Shown in pieces: positions 37,076 through 49,116 of a stretch of 64,000 bases of DNA. Source of the DNA: Corbicula japonica (lineage: Eukaryota > Mollusca > Bivalvia > Venerida > Cyrenidae); NCBI GenBank assembly GCA_038501625.1, contig JAZAYU010000009.1, forward strand, positions 1,054,001 through 1,118,000, written 5' to 3'. Made by a program: the position numbers and the translations under genes. The first letter of the stretch is position 1, and each line of letters opens with the position of its first letter. The notes under the pieces were generated by a model that worked only from the letters and a program-made list of their open reading frames with translations, searched no databases and was not told where the DNA came from.

Positions 37076-37884
37076 AAGAGGTACACCATGAAATAGCACC
37101 AATCCTTATCCATAGTTTCCAACTGTCACTTAAAACTGGCATAGTCCCAAAAGACTGGAGAAAAGCTACAGTTACCCCAGTATTTAAAAAGGGACCAAAA
37201 TCTAATGCTAGTAACTATAGACCAATATCTCTCACATGTATAGCATCGAAACTTATGGAACATATTATTGTCTCCAACCTTATGAAATTTTTTGATAAAA
37301 ATAATATCCTCAGCCCATTCCAACATGGCTTCAGATCTAAACACAGCTGTGAAACACAACTCATAAATTTTACTCAAGAAATATTTAACAACTTGGAACT
37401 TGGTCAACAAACTGATGTTATAGTAATGGACTTCTCTAAAGCTTTTGACAAAGTAGACCATCATAAACTCATCTACAAATTAAAAAGATTAGGTGTTAAT
37501 TCTCAAGCTACAGATTGGATTAAGTCCTTCCTGTCAAACAGATCGCAAAAGGTGGCAGTTGAAGGTAGGTACTCAGATGAACTACCAGTTTTGTCTGGAG
37601 TCCCTCAGGGGTCAGTTCTTGGACCTTGTCTTTTTCTGGCCTACATAAATGATCTTCCACAATCGATTAAGTGTAAAGCCAGGCTGTTTGCAGACGATAC
37701 AATACTTTATCTCACCATAAAATCTGCAACAGACACCAAAACATTACAGAAAGATTTAAATCGGCTAGAGGAATGGGAGAGGGACTGGGCAATGGAGTTT
37801 AACGCTGACAAATGCGAAGTACTGAGAATAACTAGAAAAAAAGTCCCACTATTTGCCCATATAAACTTCATAATGTTGAATTGA
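37030..37884 (+). pseudogene. LINE reverse transcriptase core
   Basis: Read in one frame: ASGPDEISP, NYRPISL, QHGFRSKHSCETQL, MDFSKAFDKVDHHKL (motif A), GVPQGSVLGP (motif B) and LFADDTILY (catalytic motif C). The frame breaks at about 37850 after RITRKK; the next frame carries AAKYLGVTISKDLN and then stops. Confidence 0.92.
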
Positions 37885-38188
37885 AAACTACAACCGCTGC
37901 AAAATACTTAGGTGTCACCATATCAAAAGATCTGAACTAGTCCCAGAATATTGAAAACATCTCTGCTAAAGCGTCATCTTCCCTCAGATTTATTCAAAGA
38001 GACATTAAAACAAACAATTGTTAAGTAAAAGAGGTTGCATACAATACATATGTTTGTCCACAGCTGGAGTATTGTTCGAGCATTTGGCATCCCTGGCAGA
38101 AAAATTTGACCTATAAAATTGAACGCGTACAGAGATCAGCAGCAATATATGTACTAAATAATTTTACTATCAAAGTAGTGTCACCCAA

Positions 38189-38467
38189 ATGCTAAGTATC
38201 CTAAAGTGGAACTCGCTTGAACACCGGCGCCTCTACAATTCCCTTATCTTTTTCTACAAGATTAGAAGTCAAGCTGTTGCTGTTGACCAGATTTACCTCA
38301 TACCTACTAGAAACCTCAACTATCTTATCCCTCAGTCTCGTACCCAGTACCACTCTAATTCCTACTTTCCCAGAACCATCAGATACTGGAATAACCTCTC
38401 TCCCCACATCAAATCAAGTCCCAGCCTCAACATCTTTGCTGAGAGGCTGGCAACGGTCACCTTCTAA
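38189..38467 (+). pseudogene. LINE C-terminal tail
   Basis: LEHRRLYNSLIFFYKI and FPRTIRYWNNLSP are the usual end of CR1/Jockey RT proteins. A natural stop lies at 38467. Confidence 0.85.
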
Positions 38468-38527
38468 ACGCTGCAAACTCTTCTTTTAACTGTAACATAA
38501 TGTTTCTTTTATCTTTTACCAAACATA

Positions 38528-39900
38528 GGGATTATTCTAGCGTGGAATAGAAGGGCGCCCCGCCCTGCCCCTTTTAAGCTCCGCCCTTTTGCCCGAACGA
38601 AGCTAGCAAACCGCGCCCACCTGCCTTAATAATGTCCATCATAGTTGTCATTCACTTCTTTAATTATCGTAATGCGCTGATCTGACACATTTACCTTGTC
38701 GGAACACAGCTTTAAATGATTGTATTGTGCCATACTAACACCTTTCCGCTAACTGATTGCATCCAGCGTACATGGACTGGAGCGCGATAAAACTGATTGA
38801 GAATAAACAAGTGAATACACAAGCATAAGACTGATTTATGACAGCTTAGATCATAACTCGAAAATTCTATCACAGTAAAATGAATACCGAATAATGTTAG
38901 TCTAAATTTGCAACAAGGGTGGTTAACAGCGTCCCTTGATACATGTACAAGTCGGCGTTTTTCTTTGATCGGTGTCCCATGCAAACGACAAATAAAATGA
39001 ATACCGTACGCGTTATTATTGAATCTTAAGTTATGTACGTGTATTTGAGGTAACATTAATGAAGACACAGAGGTATAAACTTGTATGCCGCCGTCAATAA
39101 TACCTGGAATCTAGATCATTAACGTCTAAATATTTCTGATAATACGACTTCTTCTTACGGGGTTTACAATTGTTGCGCAAAGCATTCATGCCGACAACTG
39201 AGCTTTGAAAAACAATTCTGCAATTATTTTCAACGGAAGTATAGTTTAAAAATGCGACAATAATTATAATTACGGTAAAAGATTTATCATAACTTTCAAG
39301 AAATCACATCCGAATCGTAACATGAAATCTACTAGTTCACGGAAGTCGCTCCGTTATTTGCCAATTTATTTCAAAAAGTTGCGTTTAAAATTAATAGGAG
39401 AGTTTGTTTTTATGGAATGAATTATTTTTTATCAAGTAATATGATAAGCAAAGTCATAATTTGCGTAAGAAATATATTCTACGTTTAGTAATGAAAACTG
39501 GTGGATTTGCTTTCATTTTGCGTTTGTTTTTGTCTGCTAAAATAACACAATATAAAACTCATCAAACTGACACAAATGTTCTTAATATATTAGGATCACA
39601 TAGTTCTATCATTACAATTAATTTGCTGCCAAAAATCTTCATCAACACAGCGAAAATCTTAGTTGCTTGTGATTTTCATTTCTCAAAAAGTTAAATAAGC
39701 GATAACAATACAATTTGAAGCAGCAACTAGTTACTAAATGTTCTAAAAGAAAAGCTTGTATATAACTTGAACAATAAAAATGTTAACCATTCTTTTTCAG
39801 AACAAAATCATGTTATCGTTATATGCCCTGCCGGCAAGCAGTCAGCACCCTGCACCTTTTTTGTGTCACCCTGCCCCTTTTTGGGGTCTAGAATAATCCC
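38528..39900. mobile_element. TA-flanked TIR element, 1.37 kb
   Basis: Ends GGGATTATTCTAG (38528-38540) and its exact complement (39888-39900), each flanked outside by TA, as in Tc1/mariner-type insertions. Inside the ends are GCCCTGCCCCTTTT-rich stretches. No transposase frame. It sits just beyond the LINE coding region and probably inside the LINE 3' UTR. Confidence 0.72.
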
Positions 39901-40620
39901 TAGAACAAGTCTAACAGTCTTAATACTGTCCTTGCATTTTTTATCTTTAACACACTGTTCCCTGACAGCGCCTCCCATTAATTATCAGAAATTGATTGTT
40001 GAGGAGTAACTAGTAAATGAGACACTGGTTTAAAAATACAGAGGGTGTTACATGTACATGATCGGTTGATGCATGATATCCAGTTTTTAGAACAGGAGGT
40101 TGACATTCTTGTTAACAGTAAAAAAATAATTAGCTAAGTCTTCTATACAGACTATATTTTAGTAATTCCTTTGGTGAAAAGGATGGGTGGGATGGCATTG
40201 CCAAAATCTATGCACTTTTCAATGTATCAAATGATTAATTTATAGCAAGAGCAAGTTTCCTTGGCAAATCAATTTCTGCCGACAGCAAAAAATACCAATA
40301 TAAGAATGTCTTAAGTGCAAACCTTTTTAAAATATCATGCATTTTACTTCTTTCATATTCTCACAGTTTTTGCAAGATTTGACATGTTCAAAAATTGTTG
40401 GCAAGATCTTTCCAAAGATTTCTTTGAGCACTACCGCGTAAGAAAGGAATTTAATGTAAATAAAGAATATTAAGGATTATTGGTACTTACTACAGCTGAA
40501 AATAATACCCTACCTTATCAAAAATATAGGGAAACTTCTTGTTTTCTTTTGCAAATGTTTCAAAGGATGCGCTGTTTTTGTTTACATCTGATACGCATGC
40601 GTCAATTGAAATGATCAGAG
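39901..40620. other. Region upstream of PDCL
   Basis: Possible LINE 3' remnant to about 40000, then AT-rich sequence. Minus-strand donor-like sites (CTGTA|GTAAGT near 40490 and ATAAG|GTAGGG near 40513) would allow a CEP112 5' UTR exon starting at a shared promoter, but this is not supported otherwise. Confidence 0.35.
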
Positions 40621-40623
40621 TTG

Positions 40624-40884
40624 ATGAGACGCTTATTAAAAATTCACATGCACGGGAAATTATCGGTAATCGCTTTGGCTGTTATCACGTCCAGTGTTCT
40701 GGCATGGTGGTACAGACGAAAATTTGTATCCAGAACGTTAAAACAACAGGCAATGAAGTTATACTGGTACGATAGCTTTCGATCCAAGCGCTGCGAATGG
40801 CTTCTTGCAGGAAAGTATTTTACGAGTTACTTCCCTTTATCTCTTTTCAAAGGGGAGCTACTCTTATTTACCAATTTGTATTAG
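40624..40884 (+). CDS. Possible upstream ORF of PDCL, 86 aa with one membrane segment
   Basis: ATG 40624 to a stop at 40884, ending 15 bases before the PDCL ATG. The product has a hydrophobic stretch (LSVIALAVITSSVLAWWY, about residues 12-30) followed by RRK, then an unremarkable tail. Not recognised. Could be chance in a 5' UTR. Confidence 0.25.
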   Translation: MRRLLKIHMHGKLSVIALAVITSSVLAWWYRRKFVSRTLKQQAMKLYWYDSFRSKRCEWLLAGKYFTSYFPLSLFKGELLLFTNLY

Positions 40885-40899
40885 AATATTTAATTTACA

Positions 40900-41198
40900 A
40901 TGGCTTTAAGTCTGGATGATAGGCTTCTCGGGGAAAAAGTTGATAATTACTGCAGTAGCAGTGAAGATGAGGAGCATGATGATGAATCTGGAGATGAGAG
41001 TCGTACTCGATCAGGAAATCAACAACCAACATTTATCCCAGAAGCTAAAGTGAATGAGTACAATGGAAGATGCACAAATACAGGACCTAAGGGAGTCATC
41101 AATGACTGGAGAGAGTTTAAACGTATGGAGACTGAGCAGCGTGAAGAACAGGAAAAAGAAAGACAACAACTGATGAAGAAGCTACAAATGACTTGCAG
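40900..41198 (+). CDS. PDCL: PDCL exon 1
   Basis: Acidic N-terminus and G-beta-gamma-binding helix; donor TGCAG|GTATCT leaves two bases of the Arg codon. Confidence 0.96.
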
Positions 41199-44100
41199 GT
41201 ATCTCATGATTTGTTTTATATTCATTGTTTTCTAGTTCTACAAAAAAAAAAACGGCAGCACGAAATACCCAAATCTACCCAAATACACAAATCTACCCAA
41301 ATCTACCAATTTTATAGTTGCTGTTGGTGAATATTACTCAAATCTACATATTTCATGATTGAATAGGTCAATTGAACAAAAAAGTAAGTACACAGTTCAC
41401 TTTATATAAGTTTTAATCATCAAAATACTTATTTTCATCTACCCAAATCTTTCTAAACATTATTAGCAACTGTTATGTTTCACCAAACATAAAAAACAAA
41501 GTAGTTGTACACTGATGATAATGCTGCTGCTGCTGATGATGATTACTATAATAATTATTAAATGTTGAATATGAACTATAGGTGCTACCTATTTAACGGG
41601 GAAAGCCAAAGAACTGCTAAGATAGCGTTATGCAACCTAGATATGGCCCAAAATGTGCACCTCTGCGCAAAGAGGTTGATTTGTAACATCCATAATGGTG
41701 ACCAAAGTTGACCAGAGTAACCAGTCACTCCTGATGGATTTATAAAATACACATGATAAAATCATGAAACACTGAGGAATATGGGATGGTTACCAGAGGT
41801 GACCAAGAGTGACCAAAGAGTAATAGTAGGTCACAAATGAACATGTATGCACTGAGGTGCACATTTTGGGCCATATATGGTGCAACCAGCTGAAACCCTA
41901 TGTTATCTGCGTACTTGTTGAAATATATATTAATTCTTATGGAGTTCAATAAATCTTCATTTCTTCTGTATTTTGGTGAAAATACTTAACTAACATATCA
42001 GTGTAACATATACCAAGAAAAGACAAAAGTTCGGCATATCTAGGTCAAACTCAAAGCTATCAAATATGGAAATGCATGTGAACAGTACTGTCCATAAACA
42101 GGCTCAATCAAACATATTTTCATATTTGTCAGGTTCGAAAGCTTTCAAAGTTCCCTTTACATCTATTTCAACATAACTCATTTATCTTGGTGATAGAGAT
42201 GCATCAATAACAAAGAGTTTGAGTAAAAGTTATTGATTAGCTTAATTTCTGTTATGTTAATAAACAGCAGCTTAGATAATCCATCAAATTATTTTGAAAT
42301 TTCAATAGATCTGTTTTCGTAAAATGATAACTCTTATTACTTTACAGCAAAAATTAAGTAAATAATATTAGTTTAAGGTAAACATGATGATTGAATTATT
42401 TTGCAATATATTCACAAATACAGTCATGATGCTATGACAGACAGATTTATGATGATAGTGCTTTACATGGGGTTTTCATGGGATTTTGGCTCTCAACATT
42501 GTTTACATGACCATAATTTTTTTTTACATGTTTAATGCCATTGAAATTTGGAGTTGATTTGATGCAGATTAGTCAAAATTGCATGTCAAAAACATCACTG
42601 CTTCAAAGTCTGTCAGTCAACACTGTTAATGTCTAACCATTTCCCTCCAAGATCCAATAAACTGGTGAGGAAAATGCTGGTTGAGCCATGAAACAAATTT
42701 TCTTTCTTTAGGCTACTTGCAAACTACTTTTTCTTGCGATTCAGTTGATATTCATATCCAAATTACAGTAATTACTTCTTAGAAGACCAGTAGGTGTGAA
42801 ATGTATGTGCATCAGTTTCAGATTCATCTCCAAATCACACTTATTTCTCTTAGGTGTGAAATGTATAACCCTAGGTGATAACAGCTACTGCGTAATAACC
42901 TGTCTTTGTCAATATATTATTGCCATGTTTGTGAAAGACTGCTGCATGTTATTGAATTTAATTGACAATTATTTTGCCCTTTTTAAAAAATTAATAGATT
43001 GATTACACTTAAAATAACTAAATATCTGTCAGTAATTTATTATTTTCAATTGATTGAAAATTAATTTTGTAATTAATTATAATTCATTAAATTTTAGTTG
43101 TTATGGGACACAGGTCTGTCCCTTACACAAAAGTTGTTTATTAAAAAATACAGGACAGGACTTCTAACAAATTGACAGACAGTTGTGTATTTATTTTGTG
43201 TACTGTATCATATAAAAATTGATAATCATTAAATTGCACTAAATGCTGTTGGACTGATGTGGATTAACAGGTCATACCATGAATAATAAGACAAATGTTT
43301 GTTAAAGAACTAATAAACTATCTCATTCATAAAGATTCCATGAGGCATTTTATAAGTTCTTAATCTTCTTAAAACTTTTATCACGGTAAATGTCTTAAAT
43401 TTAGTAGCAATCGTCGTTTAGTTTTAATCAACTGTGAAAGAGTCTAAAACTTGGACCGCGATCTGTGTTTTAGTACGTTGATGTAACGTCCGTAATCCGT
43501 ACTTTAGCGTAACCGGAAGGAAGTCCAAATTCAATATGGCGCCTTGGAGTGGGAACCGAAAAAATTGTCTGACGGGTATATATTTTCATTTTTGAAATCG
43601 ATCATTTTCAATAATCACACGCTGCATACACATTATCTATAGGCGGGCAAAGCCCGCAAAGCGCCCTTCGGGCGCTTTGCTTGGCTTTCCCCGTATAAAT
43701 TAACTTTTAAGATTTTTAAAGCAACATATAAGCAATATGGAGAGAGATATAACTGTACTTTAACATTGTAAAATGGATCAATATTTCAATAAATATAAAT
43801 TCTTCGAATATAAAGTTTGATTGTTTTATTCAGTATCAATAAAAGATAGCTAAGAAATACATAGAATTTGTCAAGATTTATCTGAAACTACTAAGATTTG
43901 GGTAGTTTTGGGTGGATTTGGGTAGATTTGGGTATTTCGTGCCACCCCAAAAAAAAATTAAAAATCTATTTGCTATTTTTGCCCCATATCACACTTAACA
44001 AACTTTTTGATGTACCAATAACTTTTAAGCAAAGTTAGTTTTCAGCTCTTTGACCTAATAGAGAGCTTTGGGTCATTTTGATAGGGGAGAAAATAGAAAA

Positions 44101-45511
44101 AAGTGGTAAAATTTTGCAAGAAAAATATTATCATTATATCTTTTGCAGTTTAATCATGAATTGATATTTGAATGACCCTTAACACTTTACTCCATGAGAT
44201 GAGGCTGTTATCCCAAGAGCAAACAGTGAAGATCCAGCTGGCACAATCAATGCTGTCTGATCAGGATCTGCACTGTTTGCTTTTGATTCATTAGGTTATT
44301 TCTGACCAAGATGCGACCAATGTAGATCCAGATCTGATGGCACAGATGTATTGGCTGATCTGGATCTGCACTGGTCACACATGCTTTAAAACGTGTAAAT
44401 ATGGAGTAAAAGTTTAAAATAATTTGAAATGTAATTACTTTGTTAATAGTAATGTCCACATGATATTAATGCAACATAGAACTCGTGACAATCTGATCAT
44501 GACCTCTTGAAATTCTGATTTGTGCCATCTGATCAAGATCTACACTGTTCACTTTTAGATGTGTTATATTTTTTCTGACTAAGATGCGACCAGTGCAGAT
44601 CCTGATCAGCTGGCACTGGATCTACATTGGTCATACATGTGCAAAAACACTTATAAATGGAGTAAAGGGTTAACCATATAATGTTTGCATTCAGAAATTT
44701 TGCATGTATGTCACCGTAACGATAGTATGATAATGTGTGTTTTTTTGCAGAAAAATGCATGATGTCATTATCATTAAATTTTCCGTAGAACCTAATAAAG
44801 CTCAATTGAACTATATTAGAAGAAAGATAAAGTTTTTTCAAACATGCACCATAAGTGTGTTTTTTGAATACTTATTTCCCGTTACTTTGATAGAAATCAT
44901 ATAGTGCAAATATATATGATTATTTCAGATCCCACTTAAATGATGAAGAGGAGAAAAAGAAAGATGAAGATTTCATGCATGAATTAGAAGAAATTGATGA
45001 TGAATTTATTCGCCAATACAGACAGAAACGTATTGAAGAAATGAGGAGGGCTTTAGACTCGGCACCAAAGTTTGGTACAGTCATTGGCTTAGACAAATCA
45101 AATTTTATAGATGCTATTGACAAAGAAAAGCCAGGCGTGAAAATTATTGTTCATGTTTATGAAGATAATGTAGAGGCCTGCCAGTCAATGGACGGATGTC
45201 TCAGCTGCCTGGCAAAGGAGTATCCAAATATAAAGTTCTGTAAAATTAAGGCTACTGAAGCTCGGCTTAGTCGAAAATTCTCCGTGAATGGCGTGCCTGC
45301 TTTACTGATCTACAAGAATGGGGAACTGATAGGGAATTTTATTAGATTGTCTGATGAGTTTGGTGAGGACTTCTATGCTACTGAAGTTGAGAGTTACCTT
45401 CAGGAACATGGAATGTTGCCACAAACGGAGGGCAAGGTCATCAGGGATAAGAATACTGGAGAGATCCGTGGTGTGCTACCTGAAGATGATGATGATTTAG
45501 ACATTGATTAA
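40900..45511 (+). CDS. PDCL: PDCL, phosducin-like protein (PhLP1), complete
   Basis: join(40900..41198, 44929..45511), 293 residues plus stop; human PDCL has 301. It is a co-chaperone that works with the CCT chaperonin to fold G-beta and assemble G-beta-gamma dimers in the cytosol. Visible: N-terminal LDDRLLGEK, then the acidic SSSEDE cluster (residues 19-24) corresponding to the CK2-phosphorylated serines of the human protein; TGPKGVINDWREFKRMETEQ, the helix that grips G-beta-gamma; a helical linker with QYRQKRIEEMR; and a thioredoxin-like domain from about residue 145 with KIIVHVYED, GCLSCLAKEYP and VPALLIYKNGELIGNF. The C-terminus is acidic (DDDDLDID). The intron splits the MTCR codon for Arg, as in vertebrate PDCL. 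No canonical AATAAA occurs before the tandem array at 46 kb. Confidence 0.97.
41641..41876. mobile_element. Inner palindromic MITE, 236 bp
   Basis: Perfect 22-bp inverted ends beginning ATATGGCCCAAAATGTGCAC, with internal repeated GTGACCAAAG/GGTTACCAG words. Confidence 0.75.
41877..43640. other. Filler of the nested elements in the PDCL intron
   Basis: AT-rich. A sharp change at about 43380-43600 to CG-containing sequence (ACGTTGATGTAACGTCCG, ATATGGCGCC) marks the right part of the middle element. No gene. Confidence 0.4.
44179..44415. repeat. F1 foldback repeat
   Basis: Full-length, ends AACACTTTACTCCATG and ATGGAGTAAAAGTTTAA. Confidence 0.8.
44480..44674. repeat. F1 foldback repeat, left end lost
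   Basis: Second F1 copy in the same intron. Its last arm is shortened (GATCAGCTGGCACTGGATC), so the hairpin has collapsed. Confidence 0.7.
44929..45511 (+). CDS. PDCL: PDCL exon 2
   Basis: Acceptor GATTATTTCAG. Carries the helical linker and the entire thioredoxin-like domain. The fold lacks a CxxC redox motif, as expected for phosducin-family proteins; GCLSCLAKE is not in the active-site position. Confidence 0.97.
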
Positions 45512-46017
45512 ATACTGGTATTTTTTTCAACAGTATGACTGGCACTTGCATGAACAGCTGATTGTCATTTTAAATATACAAGAAGTAGCTGTGGGTCTGA
45601 GGCCTAATTGATGGTGATGAGGACAATGTTTATTTAGTTTTAAGCAGTGTTTATTTATGAAAAGCATTTATGACCTGACAGATATAAAGATTGACAGTCG
45701 ATAAAACACATTCAAGCAAGGATTTGTCACAATTGTGGTTAGCGTGGACTCAGGTCATCCTGCATGTTCATGTTCAGGTGTGAAATTCAGTTAAACATAT
45801 TATTTAGGAATGGACTGGCTCGAACTAGAAGAAGATTTGAGTCTAATTAATCAATCAAGTGGGTTAACATGTAGTGTAAACTATGTGACAAAGACACTTC
45901 CTGGTCATGCTGGTTTAATAGACAGTAGATAATGAATCATGGAAAAAAAATTACCTGTCTATAGTTTCATGATTTTTTTTTTTTTGATTTTTTAACAACT
46001 TTTATGAATAAGTTATT
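45512..46017. other. PDCL 3' UTR and downstream
   Basis: AT-rich, including a T tract at about 45974-45985; no gene. Confidence 0.5.
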
Positions 46018-46720
46018 ATGTCTCTCTCCCCCCCCCCCCCCCCTCCCCCCCCCCCTTCTGGGGGAGACATATTGTTTTTGCCCTGTCCATCACTTTGTCT
46101 GTCCGTTCGTTACACTTCATTTCCGCTCAATAACTTGAGTACCCTTTGACCCAGAGCATTCAAACTTCATAGGGTGATAGCCCTTATTGAGTAGAAGAAC
46201 CCTATTGATTTTGGGGTCAGTAGGTCAAAGGTCAAGGTCACAGTGGCCCGAAGAGTGAAAACCGTTTCCGCTCAATAACTCGAGTACTCTTTGACCCAGA
46301 GCCTTCATACTTCATAGGGTGATAGCACTTAATGAGTGGAAGAACCCTGTTGATTTTAGGGTCAGTAGGTCAAAGGTCAAGGTCACAGGGGCCCGAAGAG
46401 TGAAAACCGTTTCCGCTCAATAACAGGAGTTCTATTTCACCCAGAGCCTTCAAACTTCATACAATGGATATTTATTGAGTAGAGGACTCCTATTGATTTT
46501 GGGGTCAGAAGGTCAAAGGTCAGGGTCACAGGGGCCCCGAAGAGTGAAAACCGTATCCGGTCAATTACTGGAGTACGGCTTGACCCAGAGCATTCAAACT
46601 AAATAGGGTAATAGCCCTTATTGAGTAGAAGAACCCTATTGATTATGAGATCAGTAGGTCAAGGTCACAGGGGCCAGGGCGCAGGGGGGAGACATGCGTT
46701 TATCACAAAAAACATCTAGT
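46018..46720. mobile_element. Tandem-core element P3
   Basis: Four cores of about 150 bp (landmarks TTTCCGCTCAATAAC and GGTCAAAGGTCAAGGTCACA) between inverted termini TATGTCTCTCTCCCCC and GGGGGGAGACATGCG. A C-tract at 46028-46055 lies next to the left end, and GTCCGTTCG is a remnant of the microsatellite on the opposite strand from P1 and P2. Confidence 0.75.
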
Positions 46721-47358
46721 TAAAATTGGTTTTACCAGTATTTAGTGAAATATATGTACTTAAAATATAAATACAAAATTGTAATATGTACATGTAATTG
46801 CTATATATAGAATAAAGATGGCTAAAAATATTATTCTTAATTGATTTGAAATACAAAAGAAGATATGACATTGTTCTGGCTAAGTACTTTACTTAACTAC
46901 TTTATGATAGAAAAGGGAGATTGTGATTATTTATAGTTCAAAATGGAGGGAAACACACAGAAATTATGAAGTGTTACTGGTTAGACTAAAAAATTGCTAT
47001 ATTGGTTGTTCAAGTGAAAAAACAACAACTTGAAAATGGTTTCAAATCTTGTATTATCAAGCAATCATTGAGACTTAGATATGGAAGATCTGTTGTAGTT
47101 TTAACAATCTGTACAAGATTCTCTGTTATACGTATCTGGTACTGTTTTTCAAAACATAAAATTGTTAACACTATATGGATTTATAGTGAACACCCAAAAA
47201 ATACCAAAAGGTCTTAACTTGGCATGGCAGCTGATGAGTTTTGTTCACTGTCTGGCTTTAGAGTATAAAATGTGTTTTTCTACTTTAAGACTTACCCTGT
47301 AGTATTTCTTTAAATTTGAGAAAATAAGAAGTTTCCATACCAACAACTGAAGAATGTT
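46721..47358. other. Intergenic, no gene
   Basis: AT-rich. AATAAA at 46811 could serve a long PDCL 3' UTR. The GST first exon was looked for here and not found. Confidence 0.4.
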
Positions 47359-47565
47359 TTAACCCTTTCCTCCTTAGCCACTCCTTTGTTGCATGGGCAA
47401 CAGTCAAGATCCAGATCAGCCGGCACATCTGTTAGGCTATTTCTGTTCACAATATGACCAGTGCAGATCCTGATGATAGATCAGACAGCACAGATGTGCC
47501 AGCAGATCTGGATGTACAATTGTCGCACATGCGTAAAAATGCTTATATACGGAGGAAAGGGTTAA
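47359..47565. repeat. F1 foldback repeat with internal deletion
   Basis: The second arm is missing (GGCACATCTGTTAGGCTATT joins arm one to the spacer); ends well preserved. Confidence 0.78.
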
Positions 47566-47699
47566 CATGGACTTGCCAAATTTGTATTGTTCCTGGTCGC
47601 TTGATTGCCTTTCCATATTAAATTTGTTTAGTCAAACCATCAGAGGTCAACAGAAAATAAGTTTCTGATCAAAAACTGAAGAATGATGTGACCTTGAAT

Positions 47700-49116
47700 T
47701 TACCAAACTTATGTACAATTATTATGCCCCCTTTGAAGGAGTTGGGATATATTGCTTTGCATAATTATGTTGGGTTGGCTGGTCCATCCTTTGGTATGTA
47801 ACAAACATTGTTTGATGAATAACAAGACAATGATAGGCATACAGGAATCAGATTTTCTAAGCAAGTTTGTGATCACATGAAGATAAACCATTGATTTTAG
47901 TCAGTAGGTCAAGATCACAGCGACTTCCAATAAAATAACAGCAGATTACTATCCAGTTGGGGGGGGGGGGGGGGGATACGAGCAGTTCTAATGAAAATCA
48001 GTTTCTGATCAATTACTAAAGAATGGTTGGATTAGTCTCACCAAACTTGGTATGTATATCGCCCTTGGCGAGTAGATGACCCTTATTATTGGGGAAGAAT
48101 CGGTATATAGCTTTGCACATTTCAGTCTGTCAGTACATAACTAGACCTTGCCTGACCAATAACTAGAAAATAATTTGGTGTATAGTCCTCAGATATTACA
48201 GGGAGGTTTTCCATCACATGTAAATGACCCCTATTAATTATGAATACAGTAATTTAAAGGTCAAGGTCACCCTGACTTGACAAAACAACCCTGTCCCACC
48301 AATATCTATATTTTATATACATTCCTCATATATGGTAGGGAGGTTTGTTATCACATGTAGGTAACCCCTAATGATTTTGAGGTCAGTATGTCAAAAGTCA
48401 AGGTCATATTGACCTTTAACACAGAAAACTTGTCTAACCAATACCAAGACAAAGATTTCACGTGTGGTTCTTGTATTTTATACAGAGGTTTGCCATCACT
48501 TGTAGATGAACCCTTTTGATTTTGAGATCAGTAGGTCACAAGCTTGTCACAATGACCTTCAACACCATGTCTGACCATTAACTAGACAACAATTTCATCT
48601 GCAGTCTTCAGTTTGGTAGGATGTGTCATCTTATATAGATGACTAAAATTGAATTTTAGGTCAGTATGATTTTCAAAGATCAAGGTCACAGTGACCTTCA
48701 ACACAAAACATTGTCAATAACTAGTTAATGATTTCAACTATGGTCCTTAGATTTGTTGTTAAATCCTCATGAGATCAATATTGGCAGAGTACTATCCAGT
48801 TCGCGTTTGGGGGTATACATGTTTTACAAACATATCTTGTTTTAGTTTCAAACATCACAGCAACCATCAGTAAAAGTTTTGCTTCTGATCCATAATGATA
48901 TGTTTGACCAAGATTCATCAAACTTCGTATATAGATTTGATCATGGTGAGTAGATGACTCGAGGTAAAGTTCACTAAAATTCCACAAAGGTTTCTGAATA
49001 GATGAGGCTGTAGATAACAAAGTTGGTAAATTGTCTTGCTGAGTAGATAACCTATGATAACCTTCAAAGGAAAATGTGTTACAGCAAATAAAATTGCTGC
49101 TTTAATACTGTGCTGT
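47700..49116. repeat. Degenerate tandem-core array P5
   Basis: About seven diverged units of roughly 115-140 bp, each carrying TCAAGGTCA, AGTGACCTTCAACAC or GTAGATGA words, with a G tract at 47959-47975. GGTCAAGGTCACAGTGACCTT-type words are shared with P3 and P4. Confidence 0.6.

Larger units (their letters stand above)
35500..38527 (+). mobile_element. Decayed CR1/Jockey-group LINE
   Basis: An apurinic-type endonuclease domain is followed by a reverse transcriptase and a C-terminal tail, broken by at least three frameshifts (about 36430-36475, 37020-37035 and 37850) and later stops. The FADD motif (not the SADD typical of RTE) and the tail with FPRTIRYWNNLSP favour the CR1/Jockey group. It lies between CEP112 and PDCL. 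Its 3' end is cut by, or abuts, the element at 38528. Confidence 0.88.
41596..43694. mobile_element. Middle nested TIR element, 2.1 kb
   Basis: Ends CGGGGAAAGCCAA (41597-41609) and TTGGCTTTCCCCG (43681-43693). Just inside the right end are two GC-rich hairpins at about 43642-43680 (GCGGGCAAAGCCCGC and AAAGCGCCCTTCGGGCGCTTT region), which the left end lacks. Confidence 0.65.
41254..43943. mobile_element. Outer TIR element in the PDCL intron, 2.7 kb
   Basis: Inverted arms share about 27 bp (GCACGAAATACCCAAATCTA on the left, complement at 43923-43942) and continue as a degenerate CTACCCAAAT tandem motif for roughly 50 bp on each side. It holds two further nested elements and AT-rich filler without coding frames. 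Confidence 0.72.

Noticed and set aside
37126..37464. 112-codon minus-strand open frame
   Set aside because: Antisense of the LINE reverse transcriptase.
38712..39068. 118-codon minus-strand open frame
   Set aside because: Inside the TA-flanked element but with no transposase motif or domain recognised.
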